Assembly: GCA_021234155.1 (NCBI GenBank)
Contig: JAJEKV010000020.1
Span: 4,014,563-4,078,562 of the forward strand
Length of the DNA stretch: 64,000 nucleotides
Source of the DNA: Isoetes taiwanensis
Lineage: Eukaryota > Streptophyta > Lycopodiopsida > Isoetales > Isoetaceae
Direction: 5' to 3'
Part shown: piece after piece, positions 23,359-34,420 of the stretch
Layout of the letters: every line of letters starts with the position of its first letter
Numbering within the stretch: the first letter of the stretch is position 1
Position numbers and translations under genes: made by a program
The notes under the pieces: generated by a model
What the model was told of the DNA's origin: nothing
Seen by the model: only the letters and a program-made list of their open reading frames with translations
The model's database searches: none

Positions 23359-24655
23359 GTCTAGAATGGATGCCTTTTGTTTCAAATGCACATGTACCAA
23401 TTACACATCTACAAATTCAAATTATCAATTGCACTTCACGTTCATGCATTTCTTCTAAAAGCCAAAATTCTTAGAATTACACATATCTACAAATGCAGAA
23501 TTTTCGTTGCATTTACATCTGTGCATTTCTGCAAAGCCAAAATTCTAAGTAGAGAAGAAAGCACTAAGATCACTTTTGGTTTATAACCTTGGCCCCTAAA
23601 CTGCATTCTATTTACACTCCATGAAATCAACCCATTGATCGTCTCACGTATCTATTTTACTTTATGCTATGTGCTACATTTTGGTCCACCAATAACCCAT
23701 TTCATTCCACCTATGCATTTCATAATATCTCCCCATTCCATGCGCCCATGGCTGATGCCCGGCATTGCCGGGCACACGTTTCTAGTAATACTTAAAACTG
23801 GAATAATTTGTGGTCCAAACCATTTCAATAGCTCTGCTTGGAAGCGGCTTTGCCATTAGCAAGGCGTCTCAAACCTTGAACAACATCTTCCATCGTCATA
23901 GCCAAGATTGGTCCTATTTGTCCTGGCACAGTAAGTGGCATCCTATGAGGATCATCGAGCTGTGTCAAGTATTCCATCCACTACTCCAGAGAGATGTTAC
24001 TAGGAGCTTGCGTGGATTTATATAAGCCCCTTCTCCAAACTGCCTTAGGAAGGAAAAACATGTCTTGTTGATGTTGCATGCATGTTTTTGAGCCTTTTTG
24101 CCTTTGAGATGCTTGCTTACGAGGAACAAGATCAAGGACTTGACTAAGCACTCCCTTAACCTCTTTACTTTGAGAAAAGCCTTATACTGCTTACAACTTG
24201 CATATGAGGAACATATTCAAGCACTTGCCTAAGCTGCCTCTCGGGGGATTCAATAGTTTACAGTATGAAATATGCGTGTGCAATAAAGGTTTTTTTTTAC
24301 CATTTTGTATTTGTACAGTTACCATTATGGGGGTTTTTTGGCCATTATCTGAGGCAAAATACATTACCTTAGGGGTAAAATTAGCTTCCAAAGATAAGTA
24401 TACTAGGGACGTTTTTGGCCACCCTTTAAATGCAGACATCCATACCCCCCTTATTACAAAGTGCATCCCTTGGAGCTGCCTCTTAAGCTCAAACCATGCA
24501 TCTCAAGAATAGTAGGAGGTAGTTGAAGCCCTCCCGGATCGTCTCCTTTCAAAAACTGTCAATAGTAACGTGACAAGGTTTTCACTCTATTGCTCTAGAG
24601 TGAGAAGCTGTAAAATACTAGAGAGCTCCTTCAACAGTAGCTGAGCACGTGTCTC
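23359..24655. other. Intergenic, weak internal repeats only
   Basis: Short repeated words (ATCTACAAAT, GCCAAAATTCT) occur at 23390-23560. No gene or mobile element is recognisable. Confidence 0.5.
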
Positions 24656-24659
24656 AACT

Positions 24660-24990
24660 TTATGAGATAGATAGATAGTATTTTTATTATAATCTACTAT
24701 TCGCAGTTGACATGGTTCATATCAAAAGTGGTTTGGCATTGGATCCGTACTAGCTGCCAATCAATTATAAAGAAGAGGGCTGATGGTCAGAACCCACCCC
24801 CTCATCTCTGCTATTTGTTCCCACTTGCACACGTGTGATTAGATGATTTTGGTCTGCTATAAAGACATAGTCTATGACACTAGAACCTCCACTTTGATTC
24901 TCCTGTCGACAAGTGCAGGTGGAGGATGACCACTGTAAACAAGTTATTCCCTTGTTTCCACGCTTGTTTGTGCATTCATTAAAGAGGGAG
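24660..24990 (-). pseudogene. LINE endonuclease fragment fused to a LINE-type tail
   Basis: Minus-strand translation of about 24970-24760 contains SGGSSVIDYVFIADQNH and, 20 residues on, GSDHQPSSL: the IDYVF and SDH signatures of the C-terminal half of APE-type LINE endonucleases. The strand then runs into ATAATAAAAATACTATC and a (TATC)n microsatellite at 24665-24680. Everything between endonuclease and tail is missing, so the copy has a large internal deletion or is a chimera. Confidence 0.55.
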
Positions 24991-26041
24991 TAATGTAATC
25001 TGAAGATTGAACTCGACTAGATTATACTGCTATGATTTCGCATTGCTATCTCTAGGGCATACTAGATAATAGGATCTAATTTAAAGGATTCTTTCTTTGG
25101 CTGGTAATCACTGGTGCTTTTCAAGACGTCTATAGGCATTTATCCACATGGTCGGGGCAAGAGGAGCAAGGCTTAGAATGCTAGTAACCTTCTACCCAAA
25201 GATTTAGTAGATCAAATTTAGCTACAACAATGGAACATATAGCACAATAACAGGGGGTTATTTTTGTATTTTTGCACGCATTTTCCTCAAACAAAATATT
25301 AAAATTAGAAGTAAAACTAATCAGGTCACAATGGAAGTTTTGATGATTTGTTACATGATATTATGCACTACACTAGGCGATGGTCCTGATTCCTAAGATT
25401 TCTGTATGTTTTTAAGTTCTAAAGCTTTGTGTTTTCAATTACACACTTTCTTTTGAAAAATAGTTGGTGTGGGAACTATCTTGAACTTGAAGTGTATGAT
25501 GCATTTGTATGACTGGTACTATTAGTATTTGTATTTGTATTCAATTCCTATGAAAGCCATTGCAATGAAAAGTAGAGTTTGAATGGCATGCAAATTATAT
25601 TCATTTTTGTTTTTTTTATGGTTCCTCTTCCATCTGCTCTGTATGCATTCAATTCGCGTAAATCAACTATGGCCACAAAGACGGCAAAATTACTATAGCC
25701 TTTGCTGGTCGTATTGTTATGAGTATCTTGGTCCATAATTGCCATCTTAGGGTTTGATGCTTGAATCTGTTAAAGACTTGCTGCATTCGGCATAGCCTCT
25801 GCAAGCAAGAAACGCTGGTTGGTACAATCTTTTCCCGGTCTATGTTCTTTTGTTCATTCTTAACGTTACAGTTGATTTTTCTATATATCTACAAACCCAA
25901 CTGTATTAGTCACATCCCGATCCAATTGTGGCTTAAATCTTGTCTCACACATTGCTATGTTCGCTGGCACGTATTACTATGTTCTAGCCTAGAAAGCGGA
26001 ATGCTAAGGAAGATTAACCAATTTTTGGCAGTCAAATGACA
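24991..26041. other. Intergenic, includes the promoter region of SGF11
   Basis: No frame with family resemblance. The last few hundred bases must hold the SGF11 promoter and leader, but no clear TATA box was identified. Confidence 0.4.
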
Positions 26042-26970
26042 ATGGCGTCTGATGATCCAAAGGAGTTTGATCAGGCAAGTCAGTGAAAGTCCTCTTGTTT
26101 TGCGTTACAGTAGTAGAACAAGTCACCCTTAACCTGAACCATGAAGCCATGCATTTTCTTTCATGTTATTTTCTTTATCTTTTAAGTGGGCTTATAAGCT
26201 TTGCTGGCAAGCAGGTAACAAACGTGTTCTTGGATATATTAGACTCCTTGATTGTGGACGTTGCCTCGGAAGCGCATAGAGCAGCTCATCTAGGATTTGA
26301 CCAAAGGCTAAATATGGAAGAGGAAGAAGAAATGCAATTATCTGCTCGGGCTAGAGCTACTATGATGGAAACTAGTTTGACTCTAGAATCTGGTGCCAAG
26401 TATGTGGTTGATGTGTTTGGTCAATCACATCCTGCTGTGGCAAATGAAATGTTTGAGTGCATGAACTGTGCGCGTCCAGTTGTAGCTGGCCGTTTTGCGC
26501 CTCACTTAGAGAAGTGTATGGGCAAGGTATGTTCTCAAGTCTCTCTATCACCCGAAGTATGTTCTAAATATTATGCTATGCCTTCTGCTAGAGGTTTCAG
26601 TTTTCTTAGAAGCAATGACATATCATTACTAGACTCATGTTGAACTAAAGTTCAGGGGAGAAAGGCGCGTGCCAAAGCAAACCAGACAATCATTTCGAGC
26701 CAGTTACGAAGAGTTCGTAATGGTTCTGTCTCATCAAATACAGCAATGGGTTCTTCTCTCAGCTTTGCTTCTGAAGCGCTGGATGGGAACTGCTTAGACA
26801 TGAATAATAGCAACACTTCAGAAGAAAGTGAGGGCATGAACAGGAAGGTGGTAAGCCTGAAACATAGAACTTTCATTAGTGCTTGTAGTATCTAAGGTGC
26901 ATTTGTATCTCAGACAAGCTGCACAAAGTCCAGGAATAGGCAGGGGCAAAAGCCTGCTTTTCAGAAATAA
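26042..26970 (+). CDS. SGF11: SAGA-associated factor 11 (SGF11) homologue
   Basis: Four exons: 26042-26074, 26215-26526, 26656-26850 and 26914-26970, all in phase 0, giving 198 residues. Intron 1 has a GC-AG boundary (CAG/GCAAGT); the others are GT-AG. Residues about 15-35 form the N-terminal helix (ILDSLIVDVASEAHRAA), which in the family docks on the ubiquitin protease module. An acidic helical region follows (45-60), then YVVDVFGQSHP at 74-84, a conserved plant SGF11 motif. A zinc finger C93-x2-C96-x11-H108-x3-C112 follows, then the basic segment GRKARAKAN and a Ser/Asn-rich tail. In yeast and animals SGF11 bridges the H2B deubiquitinase to nucleosomes in the SAGA complex. The length and domain order fit plant homologues. 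The gene looks intact and faces the P450 tail to tail. Confidence 0.9.
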
Positions 26971-27548
26971 CATCATTGTCATCAAAAGGAGAAAAGTTAC
27001 AAGGAAAAGGCATTCCCCGCTGTTGTAAGCTTTTATTATGTTCATTGGTTTTAGTTATTCTTTGCACTTACTATTTCAATCGTGGATTTATAGGTGGTGG
27101 CTTCTGACCACTGACAAATTATGCCAGGACCAAGAAGAAATAGCATAAGTCTTATCCGTCAGGCTAAAGTAGGCTAAAATACGCGAAGCAGACTGTTGGA
27201 GTCGCCTTCTTACACAATTAGTCATCACCAATATTCCTGTGTGAGCTGATTCGCATCAGAATCTTGTTCTTTTTCTGTATCCGAAGGTTTATTAAATATG
27301 ATGTTTTCCTGTTTGTCCTCTCAACTATTTGTAATGATCCCATAAAAATATGAGATGTGCGCGTACTCTGTATATGATAGAGATTATGAAAGTGTTATCT
27401 GCAGCATATATTACCATTATTCTCAGAGCCACGCACAAATTGCCACCATTTTATACACAAGGTTTAGAAGTTTCACATGATAATTATGCGAGTCATAAGT
27501 GCATAACTGTGTGTCGAATTGTATTTTTCTAGAATCAAATTAACAGAT

Positions 27549-29651
27549 TTACAGCCTTGTAATTTTTATGGGCATCCCAAATTCAGGTAGCAATGCAAGG
27601 GCAAATACTGGGGAATGCACATATGTAGACGAAAGTTCCCACGTAAAGGTTTTAAGCATCATTGCCAGAATAATCTTGGCTTCTGTCATAGCCAAAGATT
27701 GCCCAATGCAGGTCCTAGGTCCGAAGCCAAAGGGCATATAACCAAAGAGGTGTTCACAGGCTCCACTAATACCATGTGAGAACCTGTCTGGTCTAAAGTC
27801 ACTTGCATCGGGTCCCCAAAGAACGCTATCACGATGGACTGCAGCTATAGGAATCAGCACTTCAATATCTTTAGAGATGATGAGGTTGCCCACGGTGTTA
27901 TCGCGAATACAACATCTACCAATAAGGGGTTGTGGAGGAAAGAGACGTATTGACTCGAGCAAGACCATATTTATGACTTTCAATTGGGCTAAGTCACTCC
28001 AATCTGCATTGAATTCAAGCACTTCATTTCTAGCTCTTGTTTGCCATTCGGGATATTGAGACAGCAAATAAAATGTCCAAGTAAGAAGGCTTGCTGTTGT
28101 CTCATGCCCAGTAAGCAGAAATGTCATTCCATTATCTAAAAGGAGCGCATCGTTTTTCTGTGCCTCAGATGCCTCCAGTAGCCTATCAAAGAGCAGCCCA
28201 GAGGTACTAGCTCCAAAGCTATGTTCCAACTTTCTCCTTCTTATGATATCCATAAGTATGCCCTTCAGTTGGTTCTCATCTTCCAGAATTTCTTTATGCA
28301 AGCGTGCCCAAAGAAACCTGGAATTAGAAACTTGAGTAAGAGAAGCAACATATAACAGCTTTTAGCTGATACGTAGTAGGTGCTTAATGTTACATTAATA
28401 AGTTAACATGAAATTACATGCAACATACAGCATGCCATAGCAATGACGTACTCTTACTTGTATCCTGGGGTTCTCGAAGGAGATCCAAAACTCAACTTCC
28501 ACTTATTATTAAGATACCTATTGAAACTTCTGTATATTGTAACTGCATCGTTAGTAAGATCAGTTCCAAATAAGGTCTTTCCTAATATTTCAAGCATGAG
28601 TTCTAGAAAGAATAGATATACATCTTCTTGGTCCCTTCCAGTCCAACCATTGACTTCATTGTTTATGGCACAATCCATCCTTTTGGTTCTACTGAACACT
28701 GAATCCCTAATGTCCTCTATCTTTTTCTACAGAGAACAGTACAATCCATAAAGATCTCATCTTAAAAATTTGATATACCCCGACAAACTTCCTGGAGTGC
28801 GCACAGAAGCAACTACAATAAGTTCCAAAAATTTGACAATTGGTGAATAAATAGCATGATAGTAGATTTTATGTTCAATTAACTTCCAGTTGGTTTTAAT
28901 TCTAAATAAAGCATACAAGTAAAGACTACCTTGATTTCCTTATTGTGAAAAGCTGGGCCAAGAAGCCGACGCTGATCTGCCCATATATCCCCCTGTGAGG
29001 TGAACAGTCCCTTCCCAAGAATGTTCAGTCCATGTATATATGATGGCTTTGAATATGAATCAGAATTGTCAACAAGAACTTGGCGTAGTAATGCTGGATC
29101 AGTTATGACAAGCCTTACAGACTTTCCCATGCGGAGAATAAAAACCCTGTCCAAATCCTTTATGCTTATTAGGCCATTCCAGGTTCGTAATAATGCCTCA
29201 TTAGTTAATTTCACCTGTAAGTATAAAGCATGATTTTTTTTAGTGTTGCATAGTAAAACCCATGAGAAATCACAATGAACTATAGCATCATCATTTTATT
29301 AAAAAAGAAGAAGTTGAAGTCATTTTACTTCCAATAATGTTTGGCATAGTCTGCCTATTGTTCCAGTGGAAAATTATACAGATAGCAACAATCTCAAGGC
29401 TACTTATTTCAGTGAAAGATCAAACAGACATTCTCTCAGTCCTTGCATTTGAGCCAAAAAAATTAAATAAAATTGGAACCAACCTGCCCTGGTTTAGAAC
29501 TCGGAGAATACTCAACAATTCCTTGCTTCTTACATTTGCGAACCAGGATGTAGGGGCGGCCAATCCATTGCCAAACAGTCCAAGCTGTAGCACAAGTGCC
29601 TGCTGCTGCTATGATACACAAGCTATATCGGCCGCCCAAAAGTCCGTCCAT
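27549..29651 (-). CDS. Cytochrome P450, CYP72-clan-like
   Basis: Four exons on the minus strand: 29651-29484, 29214-28930, 28726-28458 and 28317-27549, with consistent phases and GT-AG introns, about 496 residues. A hydrophobic N-terminal anchor (residues 9-31) suggests the ER membrane. Signatures: I-helix LLTGHETT near 308-315, ESIR (ExxR) near 361, PDRF near 416, and the haem loop FGFGPRTCIG with the Cys ligand near 443. The start of exon 3 joins smoothly to RRLLGPAFHNKEIK of exon 2. The run EAKIILAMML and the ending are typical of the CYP72 clan, which includes enzymes that hydroxylate hormones and terpenoids; the substrate cannot be inferred. The stretch between the anchor and WNGL is about 25-30 residues shorter than usual and lacks the Pro-rich hinge, so exon 1 may be mispredicted or degraded. 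Confidence 0.85.
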
Positions 29652-29716
29652 GCTACAACACCACGATTTACAAACTGAATTGATCGCCCAAAAATCCGTC
29701 CATGCTACAACACGCA
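29634..29716. repeat. Tandem duplication over the P450 start codon
   Basis: CGCCCAAAA(G/A)TCCGTCCATGC occurs twice about 52 bases apart, so the minus strand has two successive ATG contexts (GTAGCATGGACGGA). The inner one opens the P450; the outer frame (MDGFLGDQFSL) stops after 11 codons and may act as an upstream ORF. Confidence 0.7.
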
Positions 29717-29836
29717 ACTGATTCAGAGATCTATAGCGTGTTGGATTCTGGTGACGTAGCAGCTTGGAATTTTTGCCACTTGTGTTTTATATGCAAAAAC
29801 ATTCGACAAAAGAAAACCACGAAGTAGATGACAGCC

Positions 29837-29908
29837 GGGGCATTGCGAGAATCGAACTCACGACCTCTCGCACCCGAAGCGAGAATCATACCACTAGACC
29901 AAATGCCC
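29837..29908 (-). tRNA. tRNA-Pro (anticodon CGG)
   Basis: Minus strand, 72 bases. Acceptor stem GGGCATT/AATGCCC, a D-arm with GTCTAGTGGTAT (A box TGGTCTAGTGG), anticodon stem TCTCGC/GCGAGA around the loop TTCGGGT (anticodon CGG), and a T-arm GTGAG-TTCGATT-CTCGC holding the B box GAGTTCGATTC. No intron. One G-U pair in the T stem, otherwise all stems pair. A T4CT4 stretch about 25 bases downstream on the minus strand could stop RNA polymerase III. It lies on the same strand about 190 bases upstream of the P450. Confidence 0.93.
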
Positions 29909-31150
29909 AATGTTGATTTGAATTAAAAAAAAATTTAAATTGAACTCATCTGAATGATGAATCATTTGTATTTTGTTTGATAAGCCGTCTATATTCGAGG
30001 GATTGAATAATTCATTCTTGTCAACTTCACAAATGTAGGCCACATATATCTTTGTTAATTGCAAACAAAATGTTGCTGCAACTAATGACTGTTTTGTTGT
30101 CATGTCAATCTTCAAATTTGACGTCATATCCCTGCCATTCACTCATGCAGTATTCTAGTCAGCAACTACCTTGCTGGCACTAGCTTTCTTAGTACTCAGT
30201 ATTTATTTCCACGAGTGTTGTTTGTTTAAGGCCTAATGCAATCGAGACACATATTGAAGGGACTTATCTTGATTTTTTTCAAGTACATGCTACTACTGTC
30301 CTTGATCCATGCAAGCTATTCAACACCGTCTTAACAATGTGCTCAACTGCATCCTAGTGATGGTTCCTAGTCTTTCAAGTAAAATATGTAATGCATTTGA
30401 ACATACCTGAGAGAACAATATACATAGCTGAGAAAGTAAGTTCTCCAATGGAACTCCTGCAACATTTGGATAGTCCTCTTGTTTGATGTTGTATGTGATC
30501 AAGTTCTTTTACAACCAGTCTCAGTCTCTGTTGAAATCTTTGACACTATGATAAAAGTTATGAGATTTTCTGCACAATAGGCTGGCAATAATGACATCAA
30601 GGTGTATTATATTATCTTTTGCTAAAGCTATAACCAATAAATGTCAAAATACACATTACCAGCTATAATTTTATTGAAATCTTAAAGAAAGTATAACAAC
30701 CAACACAGAAAGCTTAAGAACATAACAAATGATGGTGTTGACTACACAATGTAGGCATCTTTTTCACCCATTTAAAACTTCTCATATATTCTCCAGTTTC
30801 TAACTTCGCCATGAACAAACAGCTTGGAAGAAAGAAGCATATCAAATGTTGTCACGCACTTATAGCTATTTATCCAATAAAGGTAGCTGGTCGAGCTTGT
30901 AAAACAAGAGAGACATTTAATAATTATGTATGTCTACTTATCTTTTACATGGATCAATATCTAACGAATTTTGTTGTGCCTTACGCTATGGCTTACTTTA
31001 AGAAATGTTTATTTACTTTAAAGACGACCATAAGTATGTGCGGAACAAGTAGTTTGGCAGTCCATGAGCTTGTACATGAAGAATACCTATAGAAAACTTA
31101 AATTATTGTAGTATCATCTAGGTATCATTGATTTATATAAGAAGAGCGTG
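29909..31150. other. Intergenic, nothing recognisable
   Basis: Short frames only (up to 93 codons at 30811-31092), without family resemblance. Confidence 0.5.
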
Positions 31151-31189
31151 TAGTTCATGTATAATAAAGGCAGCTTATATATTTTTATC

Positions 31190-31219
31190 TCCCTCCCTCC
31201 CTCTCTCTCTCTCTCTCTA
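31190..31219. repeat. (CCCT)n(CT)n tract at a LINE truncation point
   Basis: CTCCCTCCCTCCC followed by CT repeats, ending TAG directly before LINE coding sequence. Confidence 0.85.
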
Positions 31220-32545
31220 GGGACCACGATTGCTGGGTATATACTCTCATTGTTGCTTTATGCAGATGATATTGTGATATTTGCTAGAACGGTGAAAGAC
31301 ATGCAACAACATATAAATGCGCTTGCGCTTTTCTGCAAAAATACAGGTATGCAGGTAAATTTGAATAAGACTAAGATATTAGTTTTTGGTGTGAGATTAC
31401 CCAAATTTCAGTTTTACTATAATGAGCAACAAATTGAGATTTGTGATACCTATAGGTATCTTGGCTTGATAGTTGATCATAACTATGGCTGGAATAAATC
31501 TGTAGAGCATAGGACAAATCTTTGGGCTTAAAGCCCTTTATGCAATGCAAAGGAAGTGTTGGAAGGCAAATATCACAGATTGGAAATTAAAAAAGATGCT
31601 CTATGATATGCTTGTACGCAGTGTAATTCTATATGGATGTGAAGCATGGGGACCAGGATTGTCACTTGATATGTGGAAGAGGGTAGAGAAAATACAAAAA
31701 AAGTTTCTTTTGGCAGAGTTGGGTGTTAAGGTGCAGACTCCGTATCCTATGATGTTGGCAGAAACTAGTATGTGGCCATTAGAAGCAGAAGCACTTTATT
31801 GCACTCTAAAATATCTTATTAAAGTACAGGAAATGGATGCACAAAGGTTGCCTAAGCTTGCATTGATACAGAGTACTATGAAGGGTTGGTATGCAGATAT
31901 TGATAAATGGCTCAGGAAATGGGGGATGTCATTAAATGAAATTCCTGATGATAGTAAACAGTTGAGAGAATGGATGGTAGGAAAAATCTATACTACTCTA
32001 TGGCATGATGCAGGTACAAAAGGAAAGTTTTACAAGACCATGATTAACCCTGAACTTCAAGTTGCACCACATTTGGGGAGTAAGATGACTTACTTTAAAC
32101 GACATTTACTATGCAGATTACGTTTGAGTTCACATCATCTGGGGGTGGAGGTAGGCAGATGGGGTAATTTCCCTAGAAGCAGACGCACTTGTAAGGTTTG
32201 TGGTGATGATGAAATAGAGGATGAAGAACACTTTGTACTGAAGTGTCCTGCATATCAAAACTTGAGGCGTAAGAATAATATACCTCAGGGAATTTCATTA
32301 CGTACCTTCTTTATGCTACCATTGGAAAATATATGTAACTATTTGATAGATAGCTGGAAAGTGAGAGAGTTAGCTGTTAAAAACTACAAACAATTGTTAG
32401 AGTTATATGAAGATGAGGAGAGAGAGGACAATGATGCTCTAATGGAGAGCTCATTTGATCAGATGGATGATAAGCAATTTTGATGTCTTATAGACCTGAT
32501 GGTCTCACGGACAATAAACACACCACTTACTTACTTTCTCTCTCT
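31220..32545 (+). pseudogene. 5'-truncated LINE (second half of RT to 3' tail)
   Basis: Starts inside the reverse transcriptase at LSLLLYADDIVIFAR (31240), continues VNLNKTKILVFG and YRYLGLIVDH to 31531, then after one frame change stays open from 31545 to 32483 (312 codons). That part holds the post-RT region (LYGCEAWGPGLS, LGVKVQTPYPMML) and the zinc finger CKVCGDDEIEDEEHFVLKC. After the stop come a stem-loop AGACC-TGAT-GGTCT (32489-32502), CACGGACAATAAA and CTTA-type repeats. It aligns throughout with the 6.3-7.4 kb LINE. The long open stretch implies fairly recent insertion. Confidence 0.85.
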
Positions 32546-32755
32546 CGTCGACCACACACTTGCCAAAATACCCATCTCTCATCCTATACGGCTCCTATTA
32601 GAATTATACGTATTTTTTTGGGCGGAGGGGAGAGGAGAGAAGGCTGTCTCTCGAGGTCTAACAGCGTCGGTTAGGCCTCAAAATTTGGTTCCTCATCGGA
32701 GAACTAGTCCGTCGATCTATTCCGGTAGGGCAGGTTTTTGTGGGATAATGCCCCT

Positions 32756-33778
32756 TCAAATTTGAATCGGCCTCCAAAATGTGAGGTATTTCTTTCCCTG
32801 TTCCTGCTGGTAGGTAAGCTTTGTGGGATATTTCGTTTGCCATGTTTCTTGCATAGGGTTTGCAGATTCTTCCTTCATAATATCCAATTTCTTGACTTCA
32901 GTGTCTCCAAAAGTGCTTGCCATTTGTGAAATTCCAATAGCAATGTCTTCATCAATCTGCAACCTGGACTTCTTTCTTCCAGTAGGCTTTCCACATACTC
33001 CAGGTTGATTGCATGCTGCAGATCTGGGGCTGGAGGAATCTGTATTGTTACCTGTTGGTGTTCGATTGTTTGGCATATCATGCATTCTGGGGCTTCCTGA
33101 ATTATCCACGTTGATATACATTGGAAGTGTCTTCAGTGTCATCAAAAACAGCATCGGATCCAACTGTTTTATAGAAACTGTCAGAAAAGTTAGTGTGCAA
33201 ATCTGCTGCCTCAAAAGCTTCATTCCCAAAGTCCCCATCATTCCCAGCCCCTGGAATGGGGTTATCTGATGTCACTCCATACTTGACTTCTTCCATTCTT
33301 TCATACCACTGCCAACTTGAAGGCTCTGAACACGTATGACTAGAAGCCTCTTTCTCATCCTTGAATTTCATTTGAAGTTTATCCCATTTGTTCCTCAGTT
33401 GCCTGACTTCCACTAATCCACCAACAATTGGCTGTAATTTCACTAGAATTTCTCTCCAATGTGTATTAGAAAGATTCAGACTACCATTAGTAACCAATAT
33501 TATCTCATTCAGGAGGTTCAGGAAGGTAGAAACACCCTGGTCTGTCCATTGGACTGGAGTCTTCCTATTCTTTATGTCAATTGGCTTGGGACTTTTTTTC
33601 TTGAACAACAAGAGCCATTGAATTCATGGCTGAGAAGATTCATTCACAATACTGGCAGGTGCTTGGATTTTGCTGAGAACTCGCTTACATCTTCTTTCCT
33701 TTGACTCTTTTGTTGTTGGAATTGGCTCAGAATTTGTCTCGCAGTCCATATTCATTGAAATCTGCCCTGTCATCTTTC
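32756..33778 (-). pseudogene. Myb/SANT-like (trihelix-type) DNA-binding protein, broken
   Basis: A minus-strand frame from about 33778 includes MNMDCETNSEPIPTTKE, then an in-frame TGA near 33623, then continues to 33102. The frame after the stop carries VQWTDQGVSTFLNLLNEI, THWREILVKLQPIVGG and LRNKWDKLQMKFKD. The Trp spacing and the W-x3-L...L-x-NKW-x-L pattern match Myb/SANT-like domains (Pfam Myb_DNA-bind_3 type), found in plant trihelix proteins and as the second protein of PIF/Harbinger transposons. An acidic middle follows; after one frame change near 33110 a Ser/Pro-rich linker and GRKKSRLQIDEDIAIGI continue to 32756. No transposase or TIRs are seen nearby, so it is either a relic of Harbinger or a host gene with frame errors; one shift at an A7 run could be a read error. 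Confidence 0.6.
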
Positions 33779-34301
33779 GGTCCTCCTTGGAGCCATTTTC
33801 TCAATGCGAGGAGATACAAAGGGTTTACTACTTGCTGGCAAGGCAGACCTAGTTGCCTTAGACATTGGACTTTACAGAATTCAAGCTAAGCAACGAAGAA
33901 ACAATATCTGTTGTAATAGAATTTGATATCAGAACAACGTAAGATTGAATCGAATTGAATTCATAACGATTGAACAAGCTAAGAAATATCTCTAGACCAC
34001 AAATCAGCAAGGCGGATCGAAGAATTAATGGGAATTCAAGGACTTGCACGGCATTGAAGACCAAGAAACAGGGGAAAATGGCACCCCAAAATTTCGATAC
34101 GGGAAAGTTTTTGGTGATGATTTTCAGGCGACATAATTTTAGGGGGTTGTTAAGTTAGTGGTTAATGGAAATGCTCCTAACGGCTGCTAGGGGCGAATTA
34201 TCTCTCAAGGTGAGAGCTGGATTTTTTCACTCTCACCCATCTCTCATAATCTCTCACCTCTCGTATTCTCTCTCGTGCTCTCTAAGTCAGCATGTGGCCA
34301 A

Positions 34302-34371
34302 GGCATCCCTCCCTCCCTCCCTCCCCCCCCCCCCTCCCCCCCCTCCCCCTCCCCTCCCCTCCCCCCCCCCC

Positions 34372-34416
<45 letters not shown>
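34302..34416. repeat. Polypyrimidine tract (CCCT)n-Cn-(CT)n at a LINE truncation point
   Basis: About 115 bases of almost pure C and T. The last CT unit is followed directly by LINE RT sequence (MDMRVNLDKTKAVVFG). Exact length is uncertain because long C runs are hard to sequence. Confidence 0.9.
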
Positions 34417-34420
<4 letters not shown>

